Assembly: GCF_003610915.1 (NCBI RefSeq)
Contig: NZ_NSDJ01000001.1
Location: forward strand, 496,001 to 560,000
Reading direction: 5' to 3'
Source: Rahnella variigena
Lineage (GTDB): Bacteria > Pseudomonadota > Gammaproteobacteria > Enterobacterales > Enterobacteriaceae
DNA length: 64,000 bases
Below are positions 15,001 to 21,501 of this stretch, piece by piece. The notes under the pieces are model-generated. The model was given only the letters and a program-made list of their open reading frames with translations, did not search any database and was not told the origin of the DNA. Position numbers and translations under genes: made by a program. Every line of letters begins with the position of its first letter. Within the stretch, counting starts at the first letter, position 1.

Positions 15001-18000
15001 CGCCTGATAATCGACGCCGTTGATGGTCACGGTGACCGAACTTCCTGCCGCGATGTCAGTGCTGGTGCCGCTGACGATCTGGTTCTGCTGGATCTCGATG
15101 CTGTTGACCACATCGTCACCAGCAACGGTGTTGATACGCAGCCCTGGCAGACCGGCGTCGATGTTGATCTCGCGATCGTTGGTGCCGGTGTTGCCGTGCT
15201 GATTGGTCACGGATGCACTGATGGTCAGGTCGCCGTCGCCAAATCCTTTCAGGTCTGCGGACGGCACGCTGACGCTCCAGCTCAGATCGTCCTGAACTTC
15301 AGCCGTGTAGGTTTTACCGCCCAAAGTAATGGTGACGGTATCGCCTGCTGCGGCGTTGGTGACTTTGCCGCTTATAGTCTGATCGGCGTTGATTTCAGTG
15401 GCGTTAACGATGTTGTCTGTCGCCACCGGGCTGATGCTCACGGACGGCAGCGAACTGTCGACCAGAATGTCGTGCGTGGTGCTGCCGGTGTTACCCGCTG
15501 CGTCGGTGCTGCTGGCGGTCAGGGTGTAATCCGCTTCGCCCAGTTTCGCGACGTCGGAAGCCGGAACGTTCAGCGTCCACGTGCCGTTAGTAACCGTTGC
15601 GGTGTAGTTCTGGCCGTTGAGGTTCAGCGTAATCACGCTGCCGTCGGTACCATTGCTGGTACCGCTGACGGTCAGCGCTTCGCCTTTTTCGATGGCGTTA
15701 ATGACGTCGTCGGCTGCAACGGTATTGATAGTCAGAACCGGCGCAACGGTATCAACAGTGACGTCGTGTGTGACAGAACCGTCGTTGCCTGCGGCATCTT
15801 TCACAGAAGCCGTTACGGTATAGCTTCCGTCGGTCAGCGTGCTGACCACGTTCGCAGGTACGCCAACGCTCCAGTTGCCATTGGCATCAACGGCTGCCGT
15901 GTAGCTGTGGCCGTCGATGTCAACGGTGACTAATCCGCCCGCCGGAACGCCCGTGGAACCACCGGAGATCATCAGGTTCTGCTGATGCTCCTGCGCGTTG
16001 ATCACGTCGTCGGTGGAAACGGTATTGATAGTCAGAGCTGGTGGGGTGATATCCACCAGCACCGAACCGCTGACAGAAGAGCTGTTGCCCGCGACATCTT
16101 TCACCGTCGCGTTCACAGAATAGGTGCCGTCGGTCAGCGCCGAGGCGTCCGCCGCCGGAACCGCCGTGCTCCAGGTGCCGTCGGTGCCGACGGTCGCGGT
16201 GTATTCGTTGCCGTTCAGGGTGACAGTGACGATCTGACCGGCTTCGGCGGTAGATGTCCCGCTCAGCACCACATCTGCACCGGCTTCCGCGCTGTTCAGC
16301 ACGTTGTCACCGGCGATGGTGTTGATGGTGATAGCCGGAGCAACGGTATCAACCGTCACATCCTGAGCTGCGCCCACGCTGTTGCCCGCCGCATTGGTCA
16401 CACTGACGCTGACTGTCGCGTCACCGTCTTTCAGAGTGCGCATATCCGCTGCAGGAACAGTTACGCTCCAGCTGCCGTCTGTGCCAACGGTCGCGGTATA
16501 GGTGTGACCCGCGAAATTCACAGTCACGATCTGACCGGCTTCGACGTTTTGGGTTGAACCGCTCAGCGTCAGGTCTGCCGCTTTTTCTGCTGCGTTTATG
16601 ATGTCGTCTGCAGCAATCGTATCAATCGCAATGGCGAGGCTGCTCAGATCAACGGTTACGTTACTGGAGATGGTCACAGAGTTGCCGGAGACATCAGAGC
16701 CGCTGACGCTTATGGCAAGCTGACCCGCTGGCCAGTTCGCCACGTCCGCTGCCGGAACCGCCGCAGACCACGCGCCATTCGCGCCCACGGTCGCCTGATA
16801 ATCGACGCCGTTGATGGTCACGGTGACCGAACTGCCTGCCGCGATGTCAGTGCTGGTGCCGCTGACGATCTGGTTCTGCTGGATCTCGATGCTGTTGACG
16901 ATATCGTCGCCAGCAACGGTATCAATACGCAGCCCCGGCAGACCGGCGTCGATGTTGATCTCGCGATCGTTGGTGCCGGTGTTGCCGTGCTGATTGGTTA
17001 CAGAGGCACTGATGGTCAGGTCGCCGTCGCCAAATCCTTTCAGGTCTGCGGACGGCACGCTGACGCTCCAGCTCAGGTCGTTCTGCACTGTCGCGTTATA
17101 GACATTGCCACCTACGGTGACAGTAACGACATCGCCCGCCGCCGCATTGGTGACTTTGCCGCTGATGGTCTGATCGGCGTCGATTTCAGTGGCATTAATA
17201 ATGTCGTCGCCTGCCGTGACTGCAATGGTGACATTCGGCAGAACGGAGTCGACAACTACGTTGTGTGTGGCTGACCCGCTGTTACCCTCAGCGTCAGTGA
17301 TGCGGGCGGACAGGGTATAGGTTGCTTCGCCGAGTTTTGAAACATCGGTGGCCGGAACGGTGACCGTCCAGTTGCCGCCGGATACGGTTCCGGTGTAGGT
17401 AATGCCGTTCAGCGTCAGGGTAACCGGCGTGCCATCGGCACTGTTGCTGGTCCCGCTGATTTCCAGCGCTTCGCCCTTTTCAATGGCATTAATGACGTCG
17501 TCGGTGGCAACGGTATTAATTGCCAGTTCCGGCACTTCTGAAGCAACCAGTACTGATGTTGACTGCGAGCCCGTGTTGCCCGCTTTATCAGTGATGCTGA
17601 CGTTGACTTCGTAACTGCCATCCGCCAGTGAACTGAATACGGACGCCGGTAAACCGACACTCCATGAGCCATCAGCCGCCAGCGTGGTAGTGTAAGTCTG
17701 ACCATTGATGACCAGCGTCACGGTGTCGCCAGCTTCTCCACCGGTACTGGTGCCGCTGACGATTTGCGCCTGAGTTTGCTCTGCGCTGTTGAGGATATTG
17801 TCACCGGCGATGGTATTGATGGTGACGACCGGAACCGTCGTATCGACCAGTACATCGTGCGTGGTGGAGGTGCTGTTCCCCGCCGCATCGCTGACCGAGG
17901 CGCTGACAGTGACATTTCCGTCTTTGAGTACACCCGCATGGGCAGCAGGAACATCCACCGACCATTGACCATTGGCATCCACGGTTGCGGTGTAGGCGAT

Positions 18001-19239
18001 GCCGTTAAGCAGCAGCGTCACAACCTGCCCGGCTCCGGCATCCGACGTCCCGCTGAGCGTCAGTGGCTGACCTGATTCTGCGGCATTGAGAATATCGTCT
18101 CCCGCAACAGTGTTAATCACCAGCGCAGGAGGATGGGTATCAACCGTTAAGGTCGAGCTGGAGGTAATGGTATTGCCCGCGCGATCCACGCCGCTGACCT
18201 GAACGGTATACACGCCGTCGGCAAGGGCCTGCGCATCCGCAGCCGGGACATTGACCGACCAGCTGCCGTCCGCCGCCACGGTGGTCTGCCAGCTTGAACC
18301 ATTGAGGGAAACCGTCACGGTGGTTCCCGCGGCAAGATTCGCGCTTTGGCCAGACAGGGAAACATCTGCGCCCGCTTCTGCGGCATTCAGCACGTTATCT
18401 CCGGCCAGCGTATCGACACTCAGTGACGCTTTTTCGGTCACGATGTTGAGCGTAATGGAACCCGCGCTGGTGCTGGAACCATTGCTTTCCTGAACCACAA
18501 TGTAGGTATGTGATCCCGCAGACTGAGGCGCGAGCTGTGCCGTCCACTGTCCGCTGGCATCGACCAGCGTCGTCGCGATAATTTTTCCGCTGGCATCCAC
18601 AATAGAAATTTCAGCCCCCGGATTACCGGTGCCGGTGAAAGTAGGACGCACGTCATCGGTCACAGCCTGATTGGCAAGAATGCCCTGGCTGTCACCCTGC
18701 GTATCCGTCACCAGGAAAGTTGGACGGGCGACTTCGACATCTTTCGTGTTATCAATGACTTTTGTTTTTTCGTCACTGCCGCCGCTGTGGCCCAGCAAAG
18801 CACCCACGGCACCTGCACCCAGCACGCCAGCCAGTAAATATGGCCATTCAACACTGACTTCCGTGGTGCTGAGCAGTAAAGGTTCGAGGCCTGCGAGGGG
18901 CGTTTCAACCGCATGAACCGTAAAGGCAGCCGTATCATGCGCCGCTGTCGCATCGGTGAAATCAATTTCGGTCAGTTGCTGATTTTCATCCTGGAAAACC
19001 AGTTTATTTTCATTATCCTGACCGATATTCTCAAAATATCCTACACAACGGATGACCGAGCCATCCTGCATATGAATAATCAGGTCATTACCGCTTCGTT
19101 CATAGCTGGCGACATTTTTCACCGAGTCATGAATAACCACGATGCCCGATTCGTTCATTGCGAGTGCCGTATTTCCCTGGGCAGTGAATTCGTTCTTCAG
19201 CGACGTTTTGCGAGAGATAATATCTATGCTTCTGCTCAT
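1..19239 (-). CDS. Giant BapA-like type I-secreted adhesin with Ig-like repeats (partial, C-terminus beyond left edge)
   Basis: The minus-strand frame runs from an ATG at 19239 to base 1, 6413 codons; spot checks near the start, the middle and the left edge are in register. I did not check every codon for stops. Residues 1-130 resemble the prefix of Salmonella BapA (short beta motifs such as VIHDSVKNVASYERSGNDL). A Gly/Ala-rich hydrophobic stretch follows at residues 132-151 (WPYLLAGVLGAGAVGALLGH). Then come about 49 Ig-like domains of ~99 residues (about 18440-3800), about seven of ~107 residues (3800-1560), and an FG-GAP/VCBS region (about 1520-480). This is the architecture of BapA/LapA/SiiE biofilm adhesins exported by type I secretion. 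No Sec signal is seen, as expected. The C-terminal secretion signal would lie outside the window. It is preceded by a TolC-family gene on the same strand. I see no clear LapG-type cleavage motif in the prefix. Confidence 0.95.
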   Translation of the reverse strand, partial: MSRSIDIISRKTSLKNEFTAQGNTALAMNESGIVVIHDSVKNVASYERSGNDLIIHMQDGSVIRCVGYFENIGQDNENKLVFQDENQQLTEIDFTDATAAHDTAAFTVHAVETPLAGLEPLLLSTTEVSVEWPYLLAGVLGAGAVGALLGHSGGSDEKTKVIDNTKDVEVARPTFLVTDTQGDSQGILANQAVTDDVRPTFTGTGNPGAEISIVDASGKIIATTLVDASGQWTAQLAPQSAGSHTYIVVQESNGSSTSAGSITLNIVTEKASLSVDTLAGDNVLNAAEAGADVSLSGQSANLAAGTTVTVSLNGSSWQTTVAADGSWSVNVPAADAQALADGVYTVQVSGVDRAGNTITSSSTLTVDTHPPALVINTVAGDDILNAAESGQPLTLSGTSDAGAGQVVTLLLNGIAYTATVDANGQWSVDVPAAHAGVLKDGNVTVSASVSDAAGNSTSTTHDVLVDTTVPVVTINTIAGDNILNSAEQTQAQIVSGTSTGGEAGDTVTLVINGQTYTTTLAADGSWSVGLPASVFSSLADGSYEVNVSITDKAGNTGSQSTSVLVASEVPELAINTVATDDVINAIEKGEALEISGTSNSADGTPVTLTLNGITYTGTVSGGNWTVTVPATDVSKLGEATYTLSARITDAEGNSGSATHNVVVDSVLPNVTIAVTAGDDIINATEIDADQTISGKVTNAAAGDVVTVTVGGNVYNATVQNDLSWSVSVPSADLKGFGDGDLTISASVTNQHGNTGTNDREINIDAGLPGLRIDTVAGDDIVNSIEIQQNQIVSGTSTDIAAGSSVTVTINGVDYQATVGANGAWSAAVPAADVANWPAGQLAISVSGSDVSGNSVTISSNVTVDLSSLAIAIDTIAADDIINAAEKAADLTLSGSTQNVEAGQIVTVNFAGHTYTATVGTDGSWSVTVPAADMRTLKDGDATVSVSVTNAAGNSVGAAQDVTVDTVAPAITINTIAGDNVLNSAEAGADVVLSGTSTAEAGQIVTVTLNGNEYTATVGTDGTWSTAVPAADASALTDGTYSVNATVKDVAGNSSSVSGSVLVDITPPALTINTVSTDDVINAQEHQQNLMISGGSTGVPAGGLVTVDIDGHSYTAAVDANGNWSVGVPANVVSTLTDGSYTVTASVKDAAGNDGSVTHDVTVDTVAPVLTINTVAADDVINAIEKGEALTVSGTSNGTDGSVITLNLNGQNYTATVTNGTWTLNVPASDVAKLGEADYTLTASSTDAAGNTGSTTHDILVDSSLPSVSISPVATDNIVNATEINADQTISGKVTNAAAGDTVTITLGGKTYTAEVQDDLSWSVSVPSADLKGFGDGDLTISASVTNQHGNTGTNDREINIDAGLPGLRINTVAGDDVVNSIEIQQNQIVSGTSTDIAAGSSVTVTINGVDYQATVGANGAWSAAVPAADVANWPAGQLAISVSGSDVSGNSVTISSNVTVDLSSLAIAIDTIAADDIINAAEKAADLTLSGSTQNVEAGQTVTVNFAGHTYTATVQDNGSWSVKVPAGDMTSLKDGDVTATASVTNVAGNSASAANTAEVDTSAPAITINTIAGDNVLNSAEAGADVLLSGTSTAEAGQIVTVTLNGNEYTATVGTDGTWSTAVPAADASALTDGTYSVNATVKDVAGNSSSVSGSMLVDITAPALTINTVSTDDVINAQEHQQNLMISGGSTGVPAGGLVTVEIDGHSYTAAVDANGNWSIGVPANVVSTLTDGSYTVSASVKDAAGNDGSVTHDVTVDTVAPVLTINTVAADDVINAIEKGEALTVSGTSNGTDGSVITLNLNGQNYTATVTNGTWTLNVPASDVAKLGEADYTLTASSTDAAGNTGSTTHDVLVDSSLPSVSISPVATDNIVNATEINADQLISGKVTNAAAGDTVTLTLGGKTYTAEVQDDLSWSVSVPSADLKGFGDGDLTISASVTNQHGNTGSADREINIDAGLPGLRINTVAGDDIVNSIEIQQNQIVSGTSTDIAVGSSVTVTINGVDYQATVGANGAWSAAVPAADVANWPAGQLAISVTGTDASGNSVTISNNVTVDLSSVAITVDTIAVDDMINAAEKAADLTLSGSTQNVEAGQTVTVNFAGHTYTATVGTDGSWSVKVPAGDMTSLKDGDVTATASVTNVAGNSASAANTAEVDASAPAITINTIAGDNVLNSAEAGADVVLSGTSTAEAGQVVTITLNGNEYTATVGTDGSWSTSVPAADVSALTDGTYSVNATVKDVAGNSSSVSGSVLVDITAPALTINTVSADDVINAQEHQQNLMISGGSTGVPAGGLVTVEIDGHSYTAAVDANGNWSVGVPANVVSTLTDGSYTVTASVKDAAGNDGSVTRDVTVDTVAPVLTINTVAADDVINAIEKGEALTVSGTSNGADGSTVTLNLNGQNYTATVSNGTWTLNVPASDVAKLGEADYTLTASSTDAAGNTGSATHDVLVDSSLPSVSISPVATDNIVNATEINADQLISGKVTNAAAGDTVTLTLGGKTYTTTVQEDLSWSVSVPSADLKGFGDGDLTISASVTNQHGNTGTNDREINIDAGLPGLRINTVAGDDIVNSIEINQNQIISGTSTDIAAGSSVTVTINGVDYQATVGANGAWSAAVPAADVANWPAGALNISVTGTDVSGNSVTISNNVTVDLSSVAITVDTIAVDDMINAAEKAADLTLTGSTQNVEAGQTVTVNFAGHTYTATVQDNGSWSVKVPAGDMTSLKDGDVTATASVTNVAGNSASAANTAEVDASAPTITINTIAGDNVLNSAEAGADVVLSGTSTAEAGQVVTITLNGNEYTATVGTDGSWSTSVPAADASALTDGTYSVNATVKDVAGNSSSVSGSVLVDITPPALTINTVSADDVINAQEHQQNLMISGGSTGVPAGGLVTVDIDGHSYTAAVDANGNWSVGVPANVVSTLTDGSYTISASVKDAAGNDGSVTHDVTVDTVAPVLTINTVAADDVINAIEKGEALTVSGTSNGAEGSTVTLNLNGQNYTATVSNGAWTLNVPASDVAKLGEADYTLTASSTDAAGNTGSATHDILVDSSLPSVSISPVATDNIVNATEINADQLISGKVTNAAAGDTVTITLGGKTYTAEVQSDLSWSVSVPSADLKGFGDGDLTISASVTNQHGNTGSADREINIDAGLPGLRINTVAGDDVVNSIEIQQNQIVSGTSTDIAAGSSVTVTINGVDYQATVGANGAWSAAVPAADVANWPAGQLAISVTGTDASGNSVTISNNVTVDLSSVAITVDTIAVDDMINAAEKAADLTLSGSTQNVEAGQTVTVNFAGHTYTATVQDNGSWSVKVPAGDMTSLKDGDVTATASVTNVAGNSASAANTAEVDASAPTVTIQTISASDVLTAINAGTEVTLSGTSTAQAGQTVTITLGSETYTATVAADGTWTTGVPNSVFSGLGDGAYTLTASVSDIAGNPATATGTAQVDLTAPEVTINTVAGDNVINSTEHGQAQVISGTVSGVAAGSVVTVTINNVDYRAVSDGSGNWSVGVPANVVSGLNDGSYTITAKVTDTAGNTGSASRDVTVETTAPVFVINDMAGGDNILNATEALTTLTVTGTVTGLADGATVIVTLNGLNYQGTVNGGVWSADIPASDLANLGQALYQVSVSGTDVYGNSGSSAKTLQTSSDSPAVTINTVAGDDVINATEITQDQVISGTVTHAEAGQTVTVTVGGKTYTAEVQNDLSWSLTVPAADLAAMGDGSLNISASVTNTSGNSGSGERDIVIDAAIPGLRIDTIAGDDIVNSIEINQNQIVSGTSTGLAAGSSVTVTINGVDYAATVGAGGKWSAAVPAADVANWPAGALTVSVSGTSAAGNSVTISNDITVDLSSVSIAIDTVSTDNMLNAAEKAADLTLSGTTLNVEAGQTVTVIFAGHSYTTQVQTGGTWSLTVPAADMTLLKDGDASIQVSVTNTAGNSASAAQDVTVDTVAPAITINTIAGDNVLNSAEAGADVVLSGTSTAEAGQVVTITLNGKDYTATVGTDGTWSTAVPAADASALTDGTYSVNATVKDVAGNSSSVSGSVLVDVTPPALTINTVSTDDVINAQEHQQNLMISGGSTGVPAGGLVTVDIDGHSYTAAVDANGNWSVGVPANVVSTLTDGSYTVSASVKDAAGNDGSVTHDVTVDTVAPVLTINTVAADDVINAIEKGEALTVSGTSNGTDGSVITLNLNGQNYTATVTNGAWTLNVPASDVAKLGEADYTLTASSTDAAGNTGSATHDVLVDSSLPSVSISPVATDNIVNATEINADQTISGKVTNAAAGDTVTLTLGGKTYTTIVQDDLSWSVSVPSADLKGFGDGDLTISASVTNQHGNTGSADREINIDAGLPGLRIDTVAGDDVVNSIEIQQNQIVSGTSTDIAVGSSVTVTINGVDYQATVGANGVWSAAVPAADVANWPAGALNISVTGTDVSGNSVTISNNVTVDLSSVAITVDTIAVDDMINAAEKAADLTLTGSTQNVEAGQTVTVNFAGHTYTATVGTDGSWSVKVPAGDMTSLKDGDVTATASVTNVAGNSASAANTAEVDASAPTITINTIAGDNVLNSAEAGADVVLSGTSTAEAGQVVTITLNGNEYTATVGTDGSWSTSVPAADASALTDGTYSVNATVKDVAGNSSSVSGSILVDITAPIVSVNTVAGDDVINAAEHSQAQVITGGSTGTQPGNLVTLVIGGVTYSTVVDASGNWSVGVPASVIKGLASGENTISVSITDSAGNTGSSDHLITVNASAVSLSIDTIAQDDIINAAEKGASLTISGGSDMLATGTEVTVVLNGKSYTAEVGANGAWTLSVPSTDLAAIADGNYTVSASASDAAGNTASTTHNVVVDATAPALLINPVTADGMLNAAELGQPLTLSGTSTAQAGQTVSVTLNNETYTTTVNTNGTWSVNVPADDVAALKDGTLTVTASTTDVAGNPASANTSVIVDTVAPTLTISTIAGDDIINTTEQLAGQTISGTTSAEAGQIVTVTFNNREYHATVTTGGTWSVNVPAADFNGAADGSYTVTASVKDVAGNPAATDSSVSLSGAVPEITINTFAQDDVVSAAEHSGPLVITGTSTAAAGSTVTVTLNGVTYTTQVANDQSWTLNLSANAVNALADGENYSITASVTNSIGNSGSASHDIAVDTTAPSMTISIDSVSDDTGRSTSDFVTSDNTITLKGALSAALGNNESAQISLDGGVTWTTLTVTGTTWSYAQGSALSDGSYTYNVRVIDAAGNVGSTASQTVVIDTVAPDASQTISIDAISQDTGLSSSDFITSDTTINLRGTLGAALGADEYAQISLDGGTTWNDVSISGLTWTYIDGRTLTDGDYNYQMRVVDLAGNVGATASQVVTIDTTAPDSSKTVSVDAISTDTGLSSTDFVTSDTSLTVTGSLGATLAADEVVQVSVDGGLTWANATTIGTGWTFTDGRTLTDGDYTYNVRVVDAAGNVGDVTSKVVTVDTTAPDSSKTVTIDSITTDTGSSASDFVTSDTSLTVKGSIGAELSPGEVVQISIDNGATWTTVTLQGSTWTYVDGRTLTDGQTLYQVRVVDQAGNVGQTAQQVVTIDTTAPTQVITIEAISNDTGDSASDFITSDNTLTMTGSLSAALATDERAQISLDGGKTWSDVVVNGLGWSYDATGTVLADGNYNVQVRVIDQAGNIGTIGSQTVVIDTLNPEAVATIVQYSDDEGDRTGSFGSGTYTDETAPTLSGTLSKALADGEVLKIYRNGVYVGVATVVGLAWTFSDSALADGTYIYVAKSQDLAGNTTSSTDFTLTVDTSIPTTIATVTAESTQDTTPIISGTLSEALGEGMYVQVVVNGVTYTSETGGAVVVDPLNNTWYLQVPGALGLASYDVTAQVRSSAGNGNDAGISTSAIVIYAETAVDTSWATTAGATSTNAMAFSLNSGGLWNIVTGISDYTSSGLNSYTGTTLTNSRGNIVVSYTLADTDRNGTSDIYATETNYGGYIQGKWTANTDGTYTYGQQAIGTLIWYGGVIAYDKTGDGWVDLAYGDAGGDSRTYLVNNNGVVTPDGTNGAAGLAGVSYREISGVDINNDGTVDIVQHTNRNGVYALTVVNNNGTGTLSETQSIANVFVPNAANTTTAVSMTWADFNGDGLMDLYISSGLNPNGTYNYGGAIYYNSGQGTLLTTPTAVETSTTNAASAGYLSAAVDWDGDGDMDIIKFSTYSGSQTATLYLNDGTGKGWTNSALASSLVNVTGIATLDYDWNGTQDLLVSQANGKVVYIANNSTIADGTAIHLRILDGEGMNVFYGNTVQLYNSAGELVASQIINAQSGIGINDASALVNFYGLDPNETYSAVLVRNINGVSSNATWNDLTAGDGTSSYSLTADAATGGNSGTITGTGYNDTFIAESGTYVYNGSGGWSTTSDHAIWSATGGQDIVDFRNATSGVTVD
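480..1520 (-). other. FG-GAP/VCBS-type propeller-like domain of the adhesin
   Basis: At least six acidic Ca-loop motifs of the form D-x-[DN]-x-[DN]-G-x-x-D are encoded: DTDRNGTSD (about 1370-1400), DKTGDGWVD (1210-1250), DINNDGTVD (1063-1098), DFNGDGLMD (878-917), DWDGDGDMD (703-731) and DYDWNGTQD (542-580). Their spacing of about 50-60 residues fits blades of an integrin-alpha-like beta-propeller. This is a plausible ligand-binding or Ca-dependent folding module near the C-terminal tip. Confidence 0.8.
1560..3800 (-). repeat. Second class of Ig-like repeats (~107 residues)
   Basis: These domains lie C-terminal to the six-domain array and differ from it. Each carries a segment like SLDGGKTWSDV, then a Trp-containing strand, and ends with RVVDQAGNIG-type residues. 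Period is about 320 bp across 2215-3500. They resemble the Big-type domains common in large RTX/VCBS adhesins. The two domains nearest the propeller (1560-2215) are more divergent. Confidence 0.8.
5250..17230 (-). repeat. Higher-order tandem repeat: 1791-bp unit of six Ig-like domains
   Basis: The motif ctggccgttgaggttcag starts at 6649, 10237, 12028, 13819 and 15610. The last four are exactly 1791 bp apart, and the first is 3588 (2 x 1794) from the second. Other anchors repeat with nearly the same period: a block at 5504, 10883, 12674 and 14462, and another at 6059, 9647, 13229, 15020 and 16811. One unit is 597 codons, i.e. six Ig domains of ~99.5 residues each of distinct sequence type. About six and a half register-aligned units span the region. 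The part at roughly 8.2-9.1 kb keeps the register but holds divergent domains. Confidence 0.92.
18745..19239 (-). other. BapA-type N-terminal prefix of the adhesin
   Basis: This encodes residues 1-165 of the adhesin, before the Ig array. The first ~110 residues are beta-rich and lack repeats. Plus-strand bases 18788-18846 encode a Gly/Ala-rich hydrophobic segment, followed by a charged linker (residues near SGGSDEKTKVIDNTKD). In LapA/BapA-type adhesins the N-terminal module holds the protein in the outer-membrane TolC-like pore; that role is inferred here by family analogy. Confidence 0.75.
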
Positions 19240-19321
19240 GATATTGTCCTTAATCCTTGTCTGTAATGTGAGGTGTTGTTTCAATGCTAAAAAACATTTT
19301 TGTTGTTGATTTAACTGCAGG

Positions 19322-20680
19322 TTATTTCAGATCGGGTAACGACTGTTTCTCACCCTGACTAATTCCAAGCTGAGGCAATAAGTTATTTACCGCCGTCGTG
19401 TAATTAATCAGTGAATACCAGCTGTCGTATTTGGCGCTGACTTGTGAAAACTCAGCCTGGAAGACGTCCTGCTCTACGCTGAGTAAATCATTCAGCGTGC
19501 GCTGGTTAAGTTTATATTCGCTTTTGTACACATCGCGCGAGCGGATGGAATCCTGCAACTGTGCTGCGCTGGCCTGCACCTGCCCTTCGGCACCCGCCCA
19601 GTTGGCATAAGCTACTGACGCTTTTTGCAAGATATCCAGCTTGGCCTGATCAACGAGCGTCGCAGCAATATTTTTGCGTCCTTCTGCCTGACTCACGCGT
19701 GCAGAAACGGCCCCGCCCTGATAGAGCGGCGCATCCACATGTAACTGGATTTGATTATTCCAGTACGGATTATTATTCGTTTCGTAACGCGTCCGGCTGG
19801 CCTGTAAACTCAGCGTCGGTAAATAATCCGATTTGGCTTTACTGACTTCATAAGAGGCAGATTCTTGCTGTGTCTGTGCAAATAAAACGGTAGGAATTTT
19901 CGAATAATCGATATTCTCCGGCACAACCGGATTATCAAAATCATTGGCGGCAAACGGCTGATAATATTTAGCTTTCACGCCGGTCAGCGATTCTAATTGC
20001 GCTTTGGCCGCCGATAAACTCGCCTGATATTGTTTCAGCGTTGAACGCATCCCTGAAATACGCGATTGCGCCTGCAATACATCAGAACGGGTGCTTAATC
20101 CCGCGTCCGCACGTAATGAAGACATTCTTCTGACGTCTTCCAGGGCACGGATATTTTCCTCAACCGTGCGGGTGAGGTCCTGATATTTTAATACGTCCAG
20201 ATACGCGGTCGCGGTTTGTTCGGCCACGTCAGACATTGTCGCCAGTAATTTATAGCGATAGCTTTCCTGCGTTGATTTCTGCTGGCTGACATTGGCATTC
20301 GTTTTGCCAAAATCATAAACCAGCTGAGAAAGCGTCAGACCATAGGCAGCCGCATTATTCAGGCTGTTAGAAAAATCCTGCTGGGTTGAGTTGCCAGTAT
20401 TCGCCGTCAGCCCCACCTGCGGATACCACGCACTTTGCGCTTCCCGGATCTGCGCCTGGCCGATACCCAACTGATAGGCTTGCTGCGTAACCGAAGGACT
20501 GCGAGAAAATGCCTGCAAGATGGTTGATTTCAGATCAACAGAATCGAGCCCTCTCATCGCAGGTGCGTTAGCCCACGCGTTGACATTTTCTGAAACATTT
20601 GCAAAGACCACGCCAGGGAATGTCAGTAACACCCCCAAAATGCTTAACGGTATGGCAATAATCTTAGACCATTTGTTCAT
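19322..20680 (-). CDS. TolC-family outer-membrane efflux/secretion protein
   Basis: 452 residues, the usual length for TolC/AggA/LapE proteins. A Sec signal peptide is visible (MNKWSKIIAIPLSILGVLL, cleavage probably near residue 27). Two internally related halves of outer-membrane efflux repeats follow, with long Gln/Ala/Ser-rich helices (e.g. residues reading YRYKLLATMSDVAEQTATAY) and typical beta-barrel strands. It lies 82 bp upstream of the adhesin on the same strand, so the two are likely cotranscribed. It is inferred to be the outer-membrane pore of the adhesin's type I secretion system. In Salmonella the equivalent gene follows bapA; here it precedes the adhesin. The inner-membrane ABC and fusion proteins are not in this window. 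Confidence 0.92.
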   Translation of the reverse strand: MNKWSKIIAIPLSILGVLLTFPGVVFANVSENVNAWANAPAMRGLDSVDLKSTILQAFSRSPSVTQQAYQLGIGQAQIREAQSAWYPQVGLTANTGNSTQQDFSNSLNNAAAYGLTLSQLVYDFGKTNANVSQQKSTQESYRYKLLATMSDVAEQTATAYLDVLKYQDLTRTVEENIRALEDVRRMSSLRADAGLSTRSDVLQAQSRISGMRSTLKQYQASLSAAKAQLESLTGVKAKYYQPFAANDFDNPVVPENIDYSKIPTVLFAQTQQESASYEVSKAKSDYLPTLSLQASRTRYETNNNPYWNNQIQLHVDAPLYQGGAVSARVSQAEGRKNIAATLVDQAKLDILQKASVAYANWAGAEGQVQASAAQLQDSIRSRDVYKSEYKLNQRTLNDLLSVEQDVFQAEFSQVSAKYDSWYSLINYTTAVNNLLPQLGISQGEKQSLPDLK

Positions 20681-20860
20681 CTGACACTCCTGTCATTATC
20701 CTTAGGGAGAACGTCCTCGTGCAGCCATTGCACAGTCCTCCAGCCCCCTGTTTCCTGTGACTCTGGTCTCATTATTACAATCTTCGCGCTGCAGAAAAAG
20801 TGGTCAAAAATTACGTAAGTAAGCAGAAATACATTCACGAAGGTGGAAAAATCCTAATGT

Positions 20861-20883
20861 TCACATTCATTAGGTGAATGTGA
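20861..20883. promoter_or_regulatory. Perfect 9-bp inverted repeat, operator-like
   Basis: TCACATTCA (20861-20869) and its exact reverse complement TGAATGTGA (20875-20883) flank a 5-base spacer. It lies about 180 bp upstream of the tolC-like start. There is no T-run, so it is not a terminator. The TCACA/TGTGA halves are in the opposite order to a CRP site. Confidence 0.45.
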
Positions 20884-21501
20884 TTAATGTTATAAATCAG
20901 TATGTTGTTTTTAATAAAAAAGGGAAAAATCTGATCGTCTGAAAGGCGGATTTACAGTGAAAATTGGCATCATTTTGATTGATAGCTTTACAAAACTCAG
21001 TCATATCTTAGGATAATTTGCAAAATCCTTACAAATAAATCCCTGTTATTTCCCCTTTAACAGGCATTCATGACCGTGATCCGATGAAAAAGGAGAGAAT
21101 AAAAACAAATTTTCACTCACAGATTAAAAGCAACATTTTGTTAACAATGATTTAAAGACAATGTAAAAACATCTTGCCGTCGCCCGCAATAATGATTAAA
21201 CATCATCTGACAATCCTCCTTAAGTATTAGCCACCCGCTTATCGTCATTGCGAGATAAAATGGACAACCTTTGCAGAGATTTCATCCGATATTCTTTCGA
21301 AAGTTTCGTGAAACGAAAATTCATGGCCTTATCTGAAGGGATTTTTTCTTATGGGGGGAATCTTCAAAACAACAATTTCCACGTCTGTTAAATCATTTAA
21401 ATTACAAGGGGAGCAGGTAACGTGGGGTTTCTTTTCTGGTGTCTAAGAGTGTCAGTTTTTGTACATTAACTTAAGAATGTTTAAGCATTAAACGAAGAAA
21501 T

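Noticed and set aside
5250..17230. CRISPR-like or satellite array
   Set aside because: The repeats are coding, ~298 bp or 1791 bp long, and have no short conserved repeat with unique spacers.
20861..20883. CRP-binding site
   Set aside because: TCACA precedes TGTGA, the reverse order of the CRP consensus, with a wide spacer.
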